This document shows positions 15,894-24,974 of a stretch of 64,000 nt of DNA, in pieces; position 1 is the first letter of the stretch, and the number at the start of each line of letters is the position of its first letter. The position numbers and the translations under genes are program-made. The notes under the pieces were generated by a model. It saw only the letters and a program-made list of their open reading frames with translations. It made no database searches and was not told where the DNA came from. Source of the stretch: Poriferisodalis sp965204125 (GTDB taxonomy: Bacteria > Actinomycetota > Acidimicrobiia > Acidimicrobiales > Poriferisodalaceae); the NCBI RefSeq assembly GCF_965204125.1, contig NZ_OZ241968.1, forward strand, positions 2,108,001 through 2,172,000, given 5' to 3'.

Positions 15894-17564
15894 ATGAGCA
15901 CCTCCGACCCCGGCAACACAGCCGCCGAACCCGGATCATCGGCTCCGCTCATCCGCGAGGGAGTGCGTGACCCTGCGTGGCCCGAGCGAGTCGAGATCTT
16001 CGACACGACGCTGCGCGACGGCGTCCAGTTCGAGGGCATCTCGGTGTCGTCCGACGACAAGCTCAAAGTGGCCCGCCAGCTCGACGCGCTCGGCATCCAT
16101 TGGATCGAAGGCGGCTGGCCCGGTTCGAATCCCAAGGACGAGGAGTTCTTCTCCCGGGCGGCCACCGAGCTGCAGCTCCAGCACGCCACGCTGGTGGCCT
16201 TCGGCTCCACACGCCGGCCCCGCGGCCGCGTCGACGACGACCAGACCCTGGCAGCACTCGTTGGGGCCGGCACCTCCACGGTGTGCATCGTGGGCAAGTC
16301 GTGGGACTACCACGTCACCGAGGCGCTCCGGCAGCCGCTCAGCGAAGGCGTCGCCATGGTCGGCGACTCCGTCGAGTTCCTCAAGGGGGAGGGGCTGCGC
16401 GTCTTCTTTGACGCGGAGCACTTCTTCGACGGCTACAAGCGCAATCCAAAGTTCGCGCTGCAGGTGCTCGAAGCGGCAGCCGTCAACGGCGCCGACTGCC
16501 TGGTGCTGTGCGACACCAATGGCGGCTCGCTGCCCCATGAGGTGGAGCGGATCGTGCACGAGGTGGTCCGTTACTTCGACGACATCCAGGTGGGCATGCA
16601 CACGCAGAACGACACGGGCTGCGCCGTCGCCAACGCCGTGGCTGGTGTGGTCGCGGGCGCCACGCATGTGCAGGGAACCGTCAACGGCTACGGCGAGCGC
16701 ACAGGCAACTGCGACAACACCGTGCTGGTGCCGAACCTGACGCTCAAGATGGGCATCGAGACGGTGCCACGCGAGTGCCTGTCACGCTTCACCTCGGTAG
16801 CGCATCACGTGGCCGAGCTGATGAACATGCCGCCTCAGAACCAGCAGCCCTATGTGGGCGCCTCGGCGTTCGCCCACAAGGCGGGCCTGCACACCAGCGC
16901 CATCGCGCGCCGCCCCGACAGCTACGAACATGTCGACCCGGCGGCAGTCGGCAACAGCACACGCTTCCTGCTCGGCGACCTGTCGGGACGGGCGTCGGTG
17001 GAGCTGAAGGCGGCCGAGCTCGGCATCGAGATCGACAAGGCCGCCATGTCCGATGTGGTCGACGAGCTGAAGCGGCTCGAGCACGCCGGCTACCACTTCG
17101 AGGTGGCCGACGCCTCGCTGGAGATGCTGCTGCGCCAGGCCGCCGGCCAGACCTTCGACTTCTTCAACGTCGAGTCGTTCAAGGTGCTGGTGGAGCGCGG
17201 CCGCGAGGCCGAGTTCGACACGGAGGCGACGCTGCGCATCGTGGTCGGCGGCGACCGGCGGGTGACGGTCGGCGAGGGCGACGGGCCGGTGAACGCGCTC
17301 GACAACGCGTTCCGCCAAGCCGTGCGAGACGACTACCCGGAACTCGATGCAGTGCGCCTGACCGACTACAAGGTCCGGGTGCTGGATGCCGACCGGGGCA
17401 CCGAGGCGGTTACGAGGGTGCTCATCGACTCCACCGATGGCGAGACCACCTGGACCACCATCGGCGTCTCGGAGAACATCATCGAGTCGTCCTGGCTCGC
17501 GCTGCGCGATTCGGTCATCTACGCGCTCATGCGTCATCGCCTGGGCGACAGCCCGAGCCAGTAG
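15894..17564 (+). CDS. cimA: (R)-citramalate synthase CimA
   Basis: Condenses acetyl-CoA and pyruvate to citramalate, the threonine-independent entry to isoleucine synthesis. 556 residues: a DRE-TIM barrel starting DTTLRDGVQFEG, then the LeuA-type allosteric C-terminal domain (about 430-550). The segment VQGTVNGYGERTGNCD and the overall length fit the TIGR00977 citramalate/isopropylmalate synthase family rather than classical LeuA. At the metal site the sequence reads HTQND where many LeuA-type enzymes have HxHxD, a His-to-Gln change at a likely ligand. The ATG at 15894 follows an AGGGGTGA ribosome site overlapping the end of leuB, so the two are co-transcribed. Confidence 0.9.
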   Translation: MSTSDPGNTAAEPGSSAPLIREGVRDPAWPERVEIFDTTLRDGVQFEGISVSSDDKLKVARQLDALGIHWIEGGWPGSNPKDEEFFSRAATELQLQHATLVAFGSTRRPRGRVDDDQTLAALVGAGTSTVCIVGKSWDYHVTEALRQPLSEGVAMVGDSVEFLKGEGLRVFFDAEHFFDGYKRNPKFALQVLEAAAVNGADCLVLCDTNGGSLPHEVERIVHEVVRYFDDIQVGMHTQNDTGCAVANAVAGVVAGATHVQGTVNGYGERTGNCDNTVLVPNLTLKMGIETVPRECLSRFTSVAHHVAELMNMPPQNQQPYVGASAFAHKAGLHTSAIARRPDSYEHVDPAAVGNSTRFLLGDLSGRASVELKAAELGIEIDKAAMSDVVDELKRLEHAGYHFEVADASLEMLLRQAAGQTFDFFNVESFKVLVERGREAEFDTEATLRIVVGGDRRVTVGEGDGPVNALDNAFRQAVRDDYPELDAVRLTDYKVRVLDADRGTEAVTRVLIDSTDGETTWTTIGVSENIIESSWLALRDSVIYALMRHRLGDSPSQ

Positions 17565-17626
17565 CAGCCCGCGACGGCGGCATCGGTCTCGGCCGGAACG
17601 GCCGCCGCTTCATAGACTGCGCGGCA

Positions 17627-18148
17627 ATGGCTGCGCCGCGTCACGTCCGGGTCGAACCGCTCTCGGTAGTGCGTTCCTACTCCTCGCCCGAAGTCACGCC
17701 GCGGCGCTGGGAGGCCGCCCGTCCCGGCGACCTGGCCGGAGGTCAGCCCACAGGCGCCCTGCGTGGACACCAAGGGCCCGACCAGGGCTACGCCTACGGG
17801 TTGGTCCATCTCTTCGACGATCGGGTGTACCTCACCGAGAGCGAGGATCGTCACGACGTCGACGCCGGCTGCGTGGCGGTGGCGCTTAAGCGTGCGTCGA
17901 TCTTCGGACGTGCGCCGGTGGTGTGGGACCTCGAAGCGGCGTACCTGGCGTATGGCTTCCTCGACCAGCACCCGCCGGCGGAGCTCGTGGCGCGCCGCAC
18001 GCCGCTGTTCGAGGGCGCTGCGGAAGCGCACCATTACAAGCATGTCCGCGAGCTGGTCGCCCGCGTCCCGACCGAAGTGCTCTCCCTCGCGCCGTCGGCG
18101 ATCAGGCGTCGGTATGAAACAGATCCCCTGTCACTGACGCGAGATTGA
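17627..18148 (+). CDS. Conserved hypothetical protein
   Basis: 173 residues, not recognised. Soluble, without signal peptide or transmembrane segment, and rich in Arg, Glu and Ala. It contains an internal GYAYGLVHLFDDRVYLTE segment and a C-terminal HHYKHVRELVARVP helix. It starts at ATG 17627, 62 bp after cimA, and is followed after 7 bp by the next gene, so the run up to gltX looks like one transcription unit. Confidence 0.6.
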   Translation: MAAPRHVRVEPLSVVRSYSSPEVTPRRWEAARPGDLAGGQPTGALRGHQGPDQGYAYGLVHLFDDRVYLTESEDRHDVDAGCVAVALKRASIFGRAPVVWDLEAAYLAYGFLDQHPPAELVARRTPLFEGAAEAHHYKHVRELVARVPTEVLSLAPSAIRRRYETDPLSLTRD

Positions 18149-18155
18149 GAAACCC

Positions 18156-18842
18156 ATGGCCCAGATGACGAATACCCAGACCGCCGACCAGCCTCCCGGC
18201 GCAACCGTCACCATGCAGCCCGACCGCGAGCTGTTGCGGCTGCATCGCAGGGCGTGCACCGACTTCGCTGCCAGGATGCGGTTGCCCGCCTGGGAGCACA
18301 TGGGCATGCGGCTGGCCCCGCCGCTGGGCGACTACACCGTCGCCGACTTGCTGGAGCGGGCAATCAACGGCAATCTCGCGGCTGCGGCCGAGATGGGCGG
18401 GCAGCCAGCACCGCCACCGGTCCGGATCCCGACGCCCGCAGCTGGCATCGGCCTGGGCTTCGGCACCGGCGCTCAGGATCGCCCCGATCCCACACAGCCC
18501 GTCGTGGAGAGCGTCCGCACGGTGCTGTCGATGGCAGCCAGCCTGGATGCAGGCGCCGGGTTCAGCCCCAGGCTGCGTGGACTCTTGTGGACGCGCGTCA
18601 CCGAGCTGACGGTGCTGGGATACGACCTGCAGCAGGCCATCAGTGCGGGCGCGGGCCTCGACGAGCTCCTCGTGGATCGCGTGCTCGCTGCAGCCCCGGC
18701 CGTGACGGTCTGGCCAGGGCTCGAGGCGCTGCCGGTCGACCTGTCCACCCCGCCGCTGCAACGGCTGCTGGCGATGGCGGGCAGACCGGTGGGCCGCTGG
18801 GTCGACTCGAGCGACCCGAACTGCAGCACCGGTCAGTGCTGA
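18156..18842 (+). CDS. DinB/maleylpyruvate isomerase-like protein lacking the usual His ligands
   Basis: 228 residues resembling the four-helix mycothiol-dependent maleylpyruvate isomerase N-terminal domain (TIGR03086-like). The segments GDYTVADLLERAINGN and RVTELTVLGYDLQQA align by pattern with the family's WTVRDLxxHxxGGN and RxxELVVHGWDLA. In both places the position that is normally a metal-binding His is Glu or Leu, so it may not bind metal. The resemblance is by eye, so the family call is tentative. Its stop overlaps the gltX start by 7 bases. Confidence 0.5.
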   Translation: MAQMTNTQTADQPPGATVTMQPDRELLRLHRRACTDFAARMRLPAWEHMGMRLAPPLGDYTVADLLERAINGNLAAAAEMGGQPAPPPVRIPTPAAGIGLGFGTGAQDRPDPTQPVVESVRTVLSMAASLDAGAGFSPRLRGLLWTRVTELTVLGYDLQQAISAGAGLDELLVDRVLAAAPAVTVWPGLEALPVDLSTPPLQRLLAMAGRPVGRWVDSSDPNCSTGQC

Positions 18843-20152
18843 GCGGCGTACCTCGGCTGCGTTTCGCTCCCGCCCCGACCGGGCTGCCGCATCTCGGCAC
18901 GGCGCGCACGGCGCTGTTCAACTGGCTGTATGCCCGCCACTGCGGCGGGGAGATGGTGCTGCGCATCGAGGACACGAACGCGGAACTCGCCACTACTGCA
19001 CACATCGAACAGATCCTGGAGACGCTCGAATGGCTCGGGCTGGACTTCGACGGCGACCCCGTCTTCCAGAGCCAGCGCGCCGCCCTCTACGACGCCGCCG
19101 TCGACGGCTGGCTCGACGAGGGACGTGCGTACCTCGACGACGGGGCGGTGCGGTTCGCTGTACCCGACGACGGCGTGACGGCATTCGACGACATCGTGCG
19201 CGGCCGCGTCGAGTTCCCGAACGCGTCGATCGATGACTTCGTTGTCCGCCGCAGCGACGGCAGCGCGACCTTCTTCGTCGCGAACGCTGTCGACGATCTC
19301 GATCTGGGCATCACGCACGTGGTGCGAGGCGAAGATCTGCTGAATACGACGCCGAAGGTGGTGCTGCTGCGGGCTGCGCTCGGCGCGACCGAAATGCCGA
19401 CGTTCGCCCACCTGCCGCTCATCGTCAACAAGCAGCGAAAGAAGCTCTCCAAGCGGCGCGACGACGTGTCGCTCATCAGCTACCGCGATCAGGGCGTGCT
19501 GCCGGCGGCCATGGTCAACTACCTGGCACTGCTGGGATGGGGACCTCCCGACGACATCGAGGTGCGACCGCTCAGCGAGATCATTGAATTGTTCGATCTG
19601 GCCGACGTCAACGCTGCGCCCGCCATGTTCGACATGGACAAGCTCACCGCGATCAACGGCGAGTACCTGCGGGCGCTCGACGATGCCGGCTTCGCCGCCG
19701 CAGTCGAGCCGTGGGTGCGCGCGGAACCGTGGGGCGCTGATCTTGATGCAGCGACGCTGAGCACGGTCGCACCGCTCATCCGCGAGCGCACCCGCCTGCT
19801 CGGCGACGCTCCCGATCGCATCGCCTTCCTCTTCGCTGAACCCCAGATCGACCCCGATGACTGGGCCGCAGCTATGGCGGCGCCGGCAAGCGACATCCTC
19901 GAGCGCGCGCGCACCGCGTTCTCCGAGGCCGAGTGGAGCGCCGCGACGCTGCACGCCGAGCTGCGCGCGATCGGCGAGAGTTTCGGCTTGAAGCTGGGCA
20001 AGGCGCAAGCCCCGGTTCGCGTCGCCACCACGGGCCGCGCCGTCGGCCCCCCGCTATTCGAATCGCTCGTGCTGCTCGGCCGCGATGCCGCGCTCGCGCG
20101 CCTCGACACCGCGCTGGCGAAGCTCGCGAGTGCAGCAGACTCCGGGGAATAA
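18836..20152 (+). CDS. gltX: Glutamyl-tRNA synthetase (compact form)
   Basis: Charges tRNA-Glu and, in bacteria without GlnRS, mischarges tRNA-Gln for later amidation. 438 residues from GTG 18836, overlapping the preceding gene. Class I signatures are PTGLPHLGTART (HIGH region) near the N-terminus and KKLSKRRDD (KMSKS equivalent) mid-protein; the helical anticodon domain follows. The stretch normally found after the ~100th residue, containing the CxC/YxC zinc-region and GRPPxYDxxCR, is missing: the chain goes directly from LDEGRAY to LDDGAVRFAVPDD. This accounts for the short length (family ~470-490). The immediately downstream tRNA is tRNA-Gln. Confidence 0.92.
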   Translation: MLSGVPRLRFAPAPTGLPHLGTARTALFNWLYARHCGGEMVLRIEDTNAELATTAHIEQILETLEWLGLDFDGDPVFQSQRAALYDAAVDGWLDEGRAYLDDGAVRFAVPDDGVTAFDDIVRGRVEFPNASIDDFVVRRSDGSATFFVANAVDDLDLGITHVVRGEDLLNTTPKVVLLRAALGATEMPTFAHLPLIVNKQRKKLSKRRDDVSLISYRDQGVLPAAMVNYLALLGWGPPDDIEVRPLSEIIELFDLADVNAAPAMFDMDKLTAINGEYLRALDDAGFAAAVEPWVRAEPWGADLDAATLSTVAPLIRERTRLLGDAPDRIAFLFAEPQIDPDDWAAAMAAPASDILERARTAFSEAEWSAATLHAELRAIGESFGLKLGKAQAPVRVATTGRAVGPPLFESLVLLGRDAALARLDTALAKLASAADSGE

Positions 20153-20195
20153 TCAGGGCCACCGAAAGAGCCGCAGCGCTAGCCTGTTCCCGCCC

Positions 20196-20270
20196 TCGGG
20201 GATGGTGTAATTGGCAACACAACTGGTTCTGGTCCAGTCATTGGGGGTTCGAGTCCTCCTCCCCGAACCA
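20196..20270 (+). tRNA. tRNA-Gln (anticodon CUG)
   Basis: A complete cloverleaf can be folded: acceptor TCGGGGA/TCCCCGA, D-stem GTG/CAC, anticodon stem ACTGG/CCAGT with loop TTCTGGT giving CUG, T-arm with GTTCGAGTC, discriminator A and encoded CCA at 20268-20270. It reads Gln CAG codons and lies 43 bp after gltX. Confidence 0.95.
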
Positions 20271-20351
20271 GACCGGCGGCGGCATGTCCCCACGCATCAG
20301 GCGCTTGCCGCGGTCGGCAAACATCCACGTCCTCGGCATCCCGGGCACGAT

Positions 20352-20382
20352 TTGCACCATCCGTCGATTTGTGTCCTAGCAT
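20352..20382 (+). promoter_or_regulatory. Possible sigma-70-type promoter upstream of the liv locus
   Basis: TTGCAC (20352-20357) and TAGCAT (20377-20382) separated by 19 bp, about 115 bp before livG. The spacing is long and the match modest, so this is only a candidate within the otherwise featureless 228-bp gap between tRNA-Gln and livG. Confidence 0.3.
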
Positions 20383-20498
20383 CACCCGCTGGCCCGGCCC
20401 GCGAGAGGCTCCACGCGGAAACTCACGCTGCTGGGCCGACCTGATAACTTGCCTGCGGCCGGTCACCTGATCGGCGAGGACCGGAGGGGGTTCAGCGC

Positions 20499-21260
20499 GT
20501 GGCGTTGCTCGAAGTCCAAGACATCTCCGTGCAGTTCGGCGGTATCCGTGCGCTCGACGATTTGTCGTTCACTCTGGACGAGGGACAGATCCTCGGACTC
20601 ATCGGCCCGAACGGCGCGGGCAAGACCACGCTGTTCAACGTGGTCAGCCGGATCTACGACCCGACGACCGGCTCGGTGACATTCGACGGGCACGATCTGC
20701 TGGCCATGCCCGCTCACCAGATCAGCCGCGTCGGCGTTTATCGCACGTTCCAGAACCTGGCCCTGTGGCGCGGCATGACCGTGATTGAGAACGTGATGGT
20801 GGGCGACCACACCAACACGAAGGCGAACTTCTTCACCGCTGCGTTCCGCATCGGCACCCGCAGCGAGGAAAACGACCTGAGGCGGCGAGCTTGGGAAGCG
20901 CTGGAGGAGCTTGGCCTCGAGGAGTACGCATACCACCCGGCTGCCGGCCTGCCGTTCGGCACGCTGAAGCGCATTGAGCTCGCACGGGCCCTGATCTCCA
21001 ATCCGCGCCTCATCATGCTGGATGAGCCGGCTTCAGGCCTGACACACCAAGAGGTCGACTCGCTCGCGCAAGATGTCAAGGACATCCGCGACCGGCACAA
21101 CCTGTCAGTCCTGCTGGTCGAGCACCACATGCGCATGGTGCTCAACATCAGCGAGCACTTGGTCGTGCTCAATTTCGGCCGCAAGATCGCCGACGGTCAC
21201 CCCGATGTCGTGCGCAACGACCCGGAGGTCATCGAGGCGTACCTGGGGAGTTCTTCATGA
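20499..21260 (+). CDS. livG: Branched-chain amino acid-type ABC transporter ATP-binding protein LivG
   Basis: 253-residue cytoplasmic ATPase. Walker A GPNGAGKTT is near 36-44, then the LivG-specific GVYRTFQNLALWRGMTV and Walker B LIMLDEPASGL. The signature is divergent (PFGTLKRIELARAL) as usual in LivG. The GTG start at 20499 follows GGAGGGGG. It opens a locus livG-livF-livH-livM-livH-livM-binding protein. The ATGA at its end is shared with livF. Confidence 0.93.
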   Translation: MALLEVQDISVQFGGIRALDDLSFTLDEGQILGLIGPNGAGKTTLFNVVSRIYDPTTGSVTFDGHDLLAMPAHQISRVGVYRTFQNLALWRGMTVIENVMVGDHTNTKANFFTAAFRIGTRSEENDLRRRAWEALEELGLEEYAYHPAAGLPFGTLKRIELARALISNPRLIMLDEPASGLTHQEVDSLAQDVKDIRDRHNLSVLLVEHHMRMVLNISEHLVVLNFGRKIADGHPDVVRNDPEVIEAYLGSSS

Positions 21261-21970
21261 CAGACATGATGCTGAAGGCCGAGGACCTCCACGCGCGCTA
21301 CGGCGCCGTCGAGGTGCTCCGCGGCCTCGATTTCGAAGTTCCCGACGGCAACGTCGTGGTGATTCTCGGCGCCAACGGCGCCGGCAAGACCACGACACTG
21401 CGGGCGCTGTGCAACATGTGCACAACGACCGGCACGGTCACGATGGAAGGCGACGACATCTCCCGTGCCAAAACCGCCGACATCGTGCGGCGCGGTGTCG
21501 CCCACGTGCCACAGGGCCGGGGCACGTTCCCCGAGCTCTCGGTGATGGACAATCTCAAGATCGGTGCCTACACCCGCAAGGACAACGAGGTCGGCGCCGA
21601 TGTCGACCGCTGGTTCGAGATCTTTCCCCGGCTCGAGGAGCGCCGCGATCAGCTCGCCGGCTCGCTCTCGGGCGGCGAGCAGCAGATGCTCGCCGTCGCC
21701 CGGGCGCTGATGTGCCGGCCGAGGCTGCTGCTGCTCGACGAGCCGTCGCTGGGCTTGGCGCCGCTCATCATCGAAGACCTCTTCGAGCGCTTCGCCCAGC
21801 TCAACAAAGAGACCGGGCTGACGATGCTGCTCGTCGAGCAGAATGCCAACCTGGCACTGGACATGGCCGACTACGGGTACGTGATTGAGAGCGGCGAGAT
21901 CGCTCTGCATGGACCCGCCGAACAGCTCAAGAACGATCCTGCTGTGCAGGAAGCGTACTTGGGCGCTTGA
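21257..21970 (+). CDS. livF: Branched-chain amino acid-type ABC transporter ATP-binding protein LivF
   Basis: 237-residue partner ATPase. Walker A GANGAGKTT lies at about 36-44, then the LivF-typical VAHVPQGRGTFPELSV, the signature SGGEQQMLAVARAL and Walker B LLLLDEPSLGLAP. It starts in an ATGA overlap with livG and is followed after 24 bp by the first livH. The LivGF pair is the only ATPase pair of the locus and would have to power both permease pairs. Confidence 0.94.
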   Translation: MTDMMLKAEDLHARYGAVEVLRGLDFEVPDGNVVVILGANGAGKTTTLRALCNMCTTTGTVTMEGDDISRAKTADIVRRGVAHVPQGRGTFPELSVMDNLKIGAYTRKDNEVGADVDRWFEIFPRLEERRDQLAGSLSGGEQQMLAVARALMCRPRLLLLDEPSLGLAPLIIEDLFERFAQLNKETGLTMLLVEQNANLALDMADYGYVIESGEIALHGPAEQLKNDPAVQEAYLGA

Positions 21971-21994
21971 TCCGTAGGTACGGGGGCAGAAACC

Positions 21995-23053
21995 ATGGAT
22001 TGGAACTGGGAGATCCTCCCGGACTTTATTTTCAACGGCCTACGCGACGGTGCCGTCTACGGCGCCGCTGCCTTGGCGCTGGTGTTGATCTTCAAGGCCA
22101 CCACGCTGATCAACTTCGCCACCGGCGAGCTGGCGATGCTCGGTGCGTTCTTCGTTTATGTGCTCAATATCGAGCAGGGCCTGTGGCTCTGGCTCTCGAT
22201 TGCCATAGCAATGCTCATCAGCGCCGCAATCGGCGCGGCCGTCGAGCGAACACTCGTCAGACCATTCGACCCAGCCGACCATTTGCCTGTGGTGCTCATC
22301 ACCCTAGGTTTGTTCCTGATAATCAACGCCGTCGCGGGCGATGTCTGGAACTATCAGGTCCGCAGGGTGAACGACCCCTTCGGCCACTTCCCGAGCTGGG
22401 TGCCGAACGGCAGCGAGCTCAAGACCTCTAGCGAAGGCACCATCGCGTGCCTCGAGAATGCCGACGGCGACTTGGCCACGGTGGCTGAGGGCACCGCCGG
22501 CGCCGAGATGTGCGAGATGGTGGGCCGCACCTTCTTCGAGGTCATCGGCGCCCGCCTCCATTACCGCACCATCGGCACGTGGATCGCACTGGCCCTCGCA
22601 CTGATTGCGCTGGCGGTCATCCTGGGCAAGACGAAGGCGGGCTTGGCCTTCCGGGCGGTGTCCTCCAACACCGAGTCGGCACGGCTGGTCGGCGTCAACA
22701 CCGGCCGCACGCTGGGGTTCGGCTGGGCGCTGGCCTCGGTGTTCGGCACGCTCTCCGCCGCCTTGGTGGCACCGGCGCTGGGCGGCGTCAACCCCAACAT
22801 GATGCTCACGATCCTGATCTACGCCCTGGCCGGCGCCGCCCTCGGCGGCCTCGACAGCCTCGGCGGCGCCGTCATCGGCGGCTTGGTCGTGGGCCTCATC
22901 AAATCGGTATTGGTCTCATGGTTCGGCGTGGTCGTGCTCGGCCAGGCCTATTTCTCGATCTTGCAGCTGGCCATGGCGTTCCTGCTGATCTTGATCGTGC
23001 TGTTGTTCCGTCCAGCGGGTCTCTTCGGAACCCGCCGTATCGAGCGCGTCTAG
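21995..23053 (+). CDS. livH: Branched-chain amino acid-type ABC permease LivH (first copy)
   Basis: Inner-membrane permease, 352 residues, longer than a typical ~300-residue LivH. LivH landmarks are LINFATGELAMLGAFF near the N-terminus, AFRAVSSNTESARLVGVN (the EAA-type loop) and a C-terminal RPAGLFGTRRIERV. The extra length is an extracytoplasmic loop of roughly 60 residues (about 120-180) containing two Cys (ACLENADG and AEMCEM) that could form a disulfide. It pairs with the LivM gene that follows after 29 bp. Confidence 0.92.
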   Translation: MDWNWEILPDFIFNGLRDGAVYGAAALALVLIFKATTLINFATGELAMLGAFFVYVLNIEQGLWLWLSIAIAMLISAAIGAAVERTLVRPFDPADHLPVVLITLGLFLIINAVAGDVWNYQVRRVNDPFGHFPSWVPNGSELKTSSEGTIACLENADGDLATVAEGTAGAEMCEMVGRTFFEVIGARLHYRTIGTWIALALALIALAVILGKTKAGLAFRAVSSNTESARLVGVNTGRTLGFGWALASVFGTLSAALVAPALGGVNPNMMLTILIYALAGAALGGLDSLGGAVIGGLVVGLIKSVLVSWFGVVVLGQAYFSILQLAMAFLLILIVLLFRPAGLFGTRRIERV

Positions 23054-23082
23054 CTCAACGACCCAAGGGGAGTTGCTGAGGT

Positions 23083-24909
23083 ATGAGTTCACCACTGCTC
23101 ATCGTTTCCAGGGGCAGCACACAGCACCGCCAGTGGCGGTTCCTGAGCTGGGGCTACGCCGTGGCGCTGGCGATCCTGGTGCCACTGGTCCTGCAGCCGT
23201 TCGAGATCGGCAAGATGAACCGCGCACTGGTCCTCATGGTGGCCGTGCTGGCGGTCAACCTGGTCGTTGGCTTCAACGGCATGCTCGCACTCGGCCACTC
23301 GGCGTTCATGGGCATCGGTGCATTCGTTGCCGCGTCGATGGTCCAGGACGAGCTCTGGGACTACTGGATGATCATCCCGGTCGTCGTGATCGTGGGGTTC
23401 GCCATCGGCATCATCGTCGGCCTGCCCGCGCTACGAGTTCGAGGTCTCTACCTAGCCTTGGTCACCATCGCTCAGGCGGCGGTGTTCCCGACGCTGGTGA
23501 ACATCGACGAACTCGGCATCGCACGCCGTACCGGCGGCCCGAATGGCCGAGACGTCATCGAGGAAGTCGATCGGCAGGAGAGCGGCTTCTCCAGTTTCTT
23601 CGAGTGGCTGCCCGGTGTCGACGGTGCGCGTGGCGCGAATGCGTATCGCTACTGGATCCTGCTGATCATGACAGCGATCGTCATTGCGCTGGTCCGCAAC
23701 ATCATGCGCAGCCGGCCTGGCAGGGCGGTGCTCGCGATCCGCGACAGCGAGGCTGGCGCTGCGGTGTACGGCGTGAACCTGCCGCTGTACAAGACCGTGA
23801 ACTTCGCGCTGAGCGCCTCGCTGGGTTCGCTGGCGGGCCTCATGTGGTGTCTCGACAAGGGCTTCGTGGCCGGCCAGGACTTCACGTTCCTGCTGGCAGT
23901 CGACCTCATCATCGGCTTGGTGATCGGCGGTGTCGGCACCCTGCAAGGCTCCATCTTCGGCGGCTTGTTCGTGGTGTGGGTGCGAGATCTCACCAAGAGA
24001 ATCTCCATCCCGTTGGGCTTCTACACGCTCGACGGCGATGGGCCGCTCTCCGCAGCCATCTTCGGCCTCATCCTCATCCTGTTCACCTTCTTCGCCCCGG
24101 GCGGCATCGCATCGATGGTCACGGCGATGCAGAAGAGGATTATCCAAGTCGTGCCGCTCACACCGTCCGGCGACCCGATCACGCCGCTTGAGAGCCTCGA
24201 CCCCGGTCCATCCTCCACCCGAGCTACGTGGGCGATGAGATTCGCCATCGCCGGCCCGGTGCTGCTGGTCATCGGCTGGGTGCTGATGAACGTCGACAAC
24301 CTCATCGTCGGCACGCTGGCTTTCGCTCTGCGCTTTGCCATCGTGGTGCTCGCGCCGGTCATCATCTTCGTCTCGATGAACGAGCTCCGAGCGGCGAAAG
24401 CCGGCCGGCGCGGCGAGAACGCCGCTGCAGTGAGCTCGCAGGCCAAGACAGCGGGCGTCCTTGGTGTGCTGAGCTTCGCCTATATCCAGGCGTTCGCCCT
24501 GAACATCGCGCTGCGAGCCCACCACGTGGGTCACTTGGCCCGCGAATCGATCGCAGTGAACCCCGACGGCAAGACGGTGCCGGCGATCCCGCTCGTCAGT
24601 GAGGCTGCGAAGGCGAAGGATTTTGTGGGCACGCCGGGCGAATTCTGCGGCACCTCGCCCTCGGGCGAGATCAGCGACATGTCGGTCAGCGAGCTGTGCA
24701 ACGTGGCATCCGATGCCATTGATGCCTCCGAGACACCGGTGGGTTTCTGGCTCATCGGCTGGCCGACGCAGAGCATGCTGTCGCTGGTGCTGAGCATCAT
24801 CGTCATCGTGGCGACGATCTTCATCGGCCTGCGCTACTTCGTGTTCGCGGACGAGAAGGCCGAGACGGCCTCCGAGCCAGCGCCTGAAGACGTCGGCGCC
24901 TCTGCGTAG
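23083..24909 (+). CDS. livM: LivM-type ABC permease with extra C-terminal membrane domain
   Basis: 608 residues. The first ~360 are a LivM permease: NLVVGFNGMLALGHSAFMGIGA, GLPALRVRGLYLALVTIAQA, RSRPGRAVLAIRDSEAGAAVYGV and IGGVGTLQGSIFGG. A typical LivM ends soon after the APGGI helix, but here about 230 further residues follow: a linker, three hydrophobic segments (about 388-405, 410-435 and 465-480), a ~75-residue polar loop with two Cys (EFCGTS and ELCNVA) and a final helix (about 565-590) before an acidic tail. The role of the extension is unknown. The frame is continuous with the permease. Confidence 0.88.
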   Translation: MSSPLLIVSRGSTQHRQWRFLSWGYAVALAILVPLVLQPFEIGKMNRALVLMVAVLAVNLVVGFNGMLALGHSAFMGIGAFVAASMVQDELWDYWMIIPVVVIVGFAIGIIVGLPALRVRGLYLALVTIAQAAVFPTLVNIDELGIARRTGGPNGRDVIEEVDRQESGFSSFFEWLPGVDGARGANAYRYWILLIMTAIVIALVRNIMRSRPGRAVLAIRDSEAGAAVYGVNLPLYKTVNFALSASLGSLAGLMWCLDKGFVAGQDFTFLLAVDLIIGLVIGGVGTLQGSIFGGLFVVWVRDLTKRISIPLGFYTLDGDGPLSAAIFGLILILFTFFAPGGIASMVTAMQKRIIQVVPLTPSGDPITPLESLDPGPSSTRATWAMRFAIAGPVLLVIGWVLMNVDNLIVGTLAFALRFAIVVLAPVIIFVSMNELRAAKAGRRGENAAAVSSQAKTAGVLGVLSFAYIQAFALNIALRAHHVGHLARESIAVNPDGKTVPAIPLVSEAAKAKDFVGTPGEFCGTSPSGEISDMSVSELCNVASDAIDASETPVGFWLIGWPTQSMLSLVLSIIVIVATIFIGLRYFVFADEKAETASEPAPEDVGASA

Positions 24910-24974
24910 ATGTAGAGCGACGCCGAGCCTCCCGCCTCCGTTGCGGCGCAGGGGTTCGGTCGACATTGCTGAAG

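Noticed and set aside
20271..20498. A small gene or riboswitch in the 228-bp gap before livG.
   Set aside because: No frame with a ribosome site and no recognisable riboswitch core was found; only a weak promoter candidate is reported.
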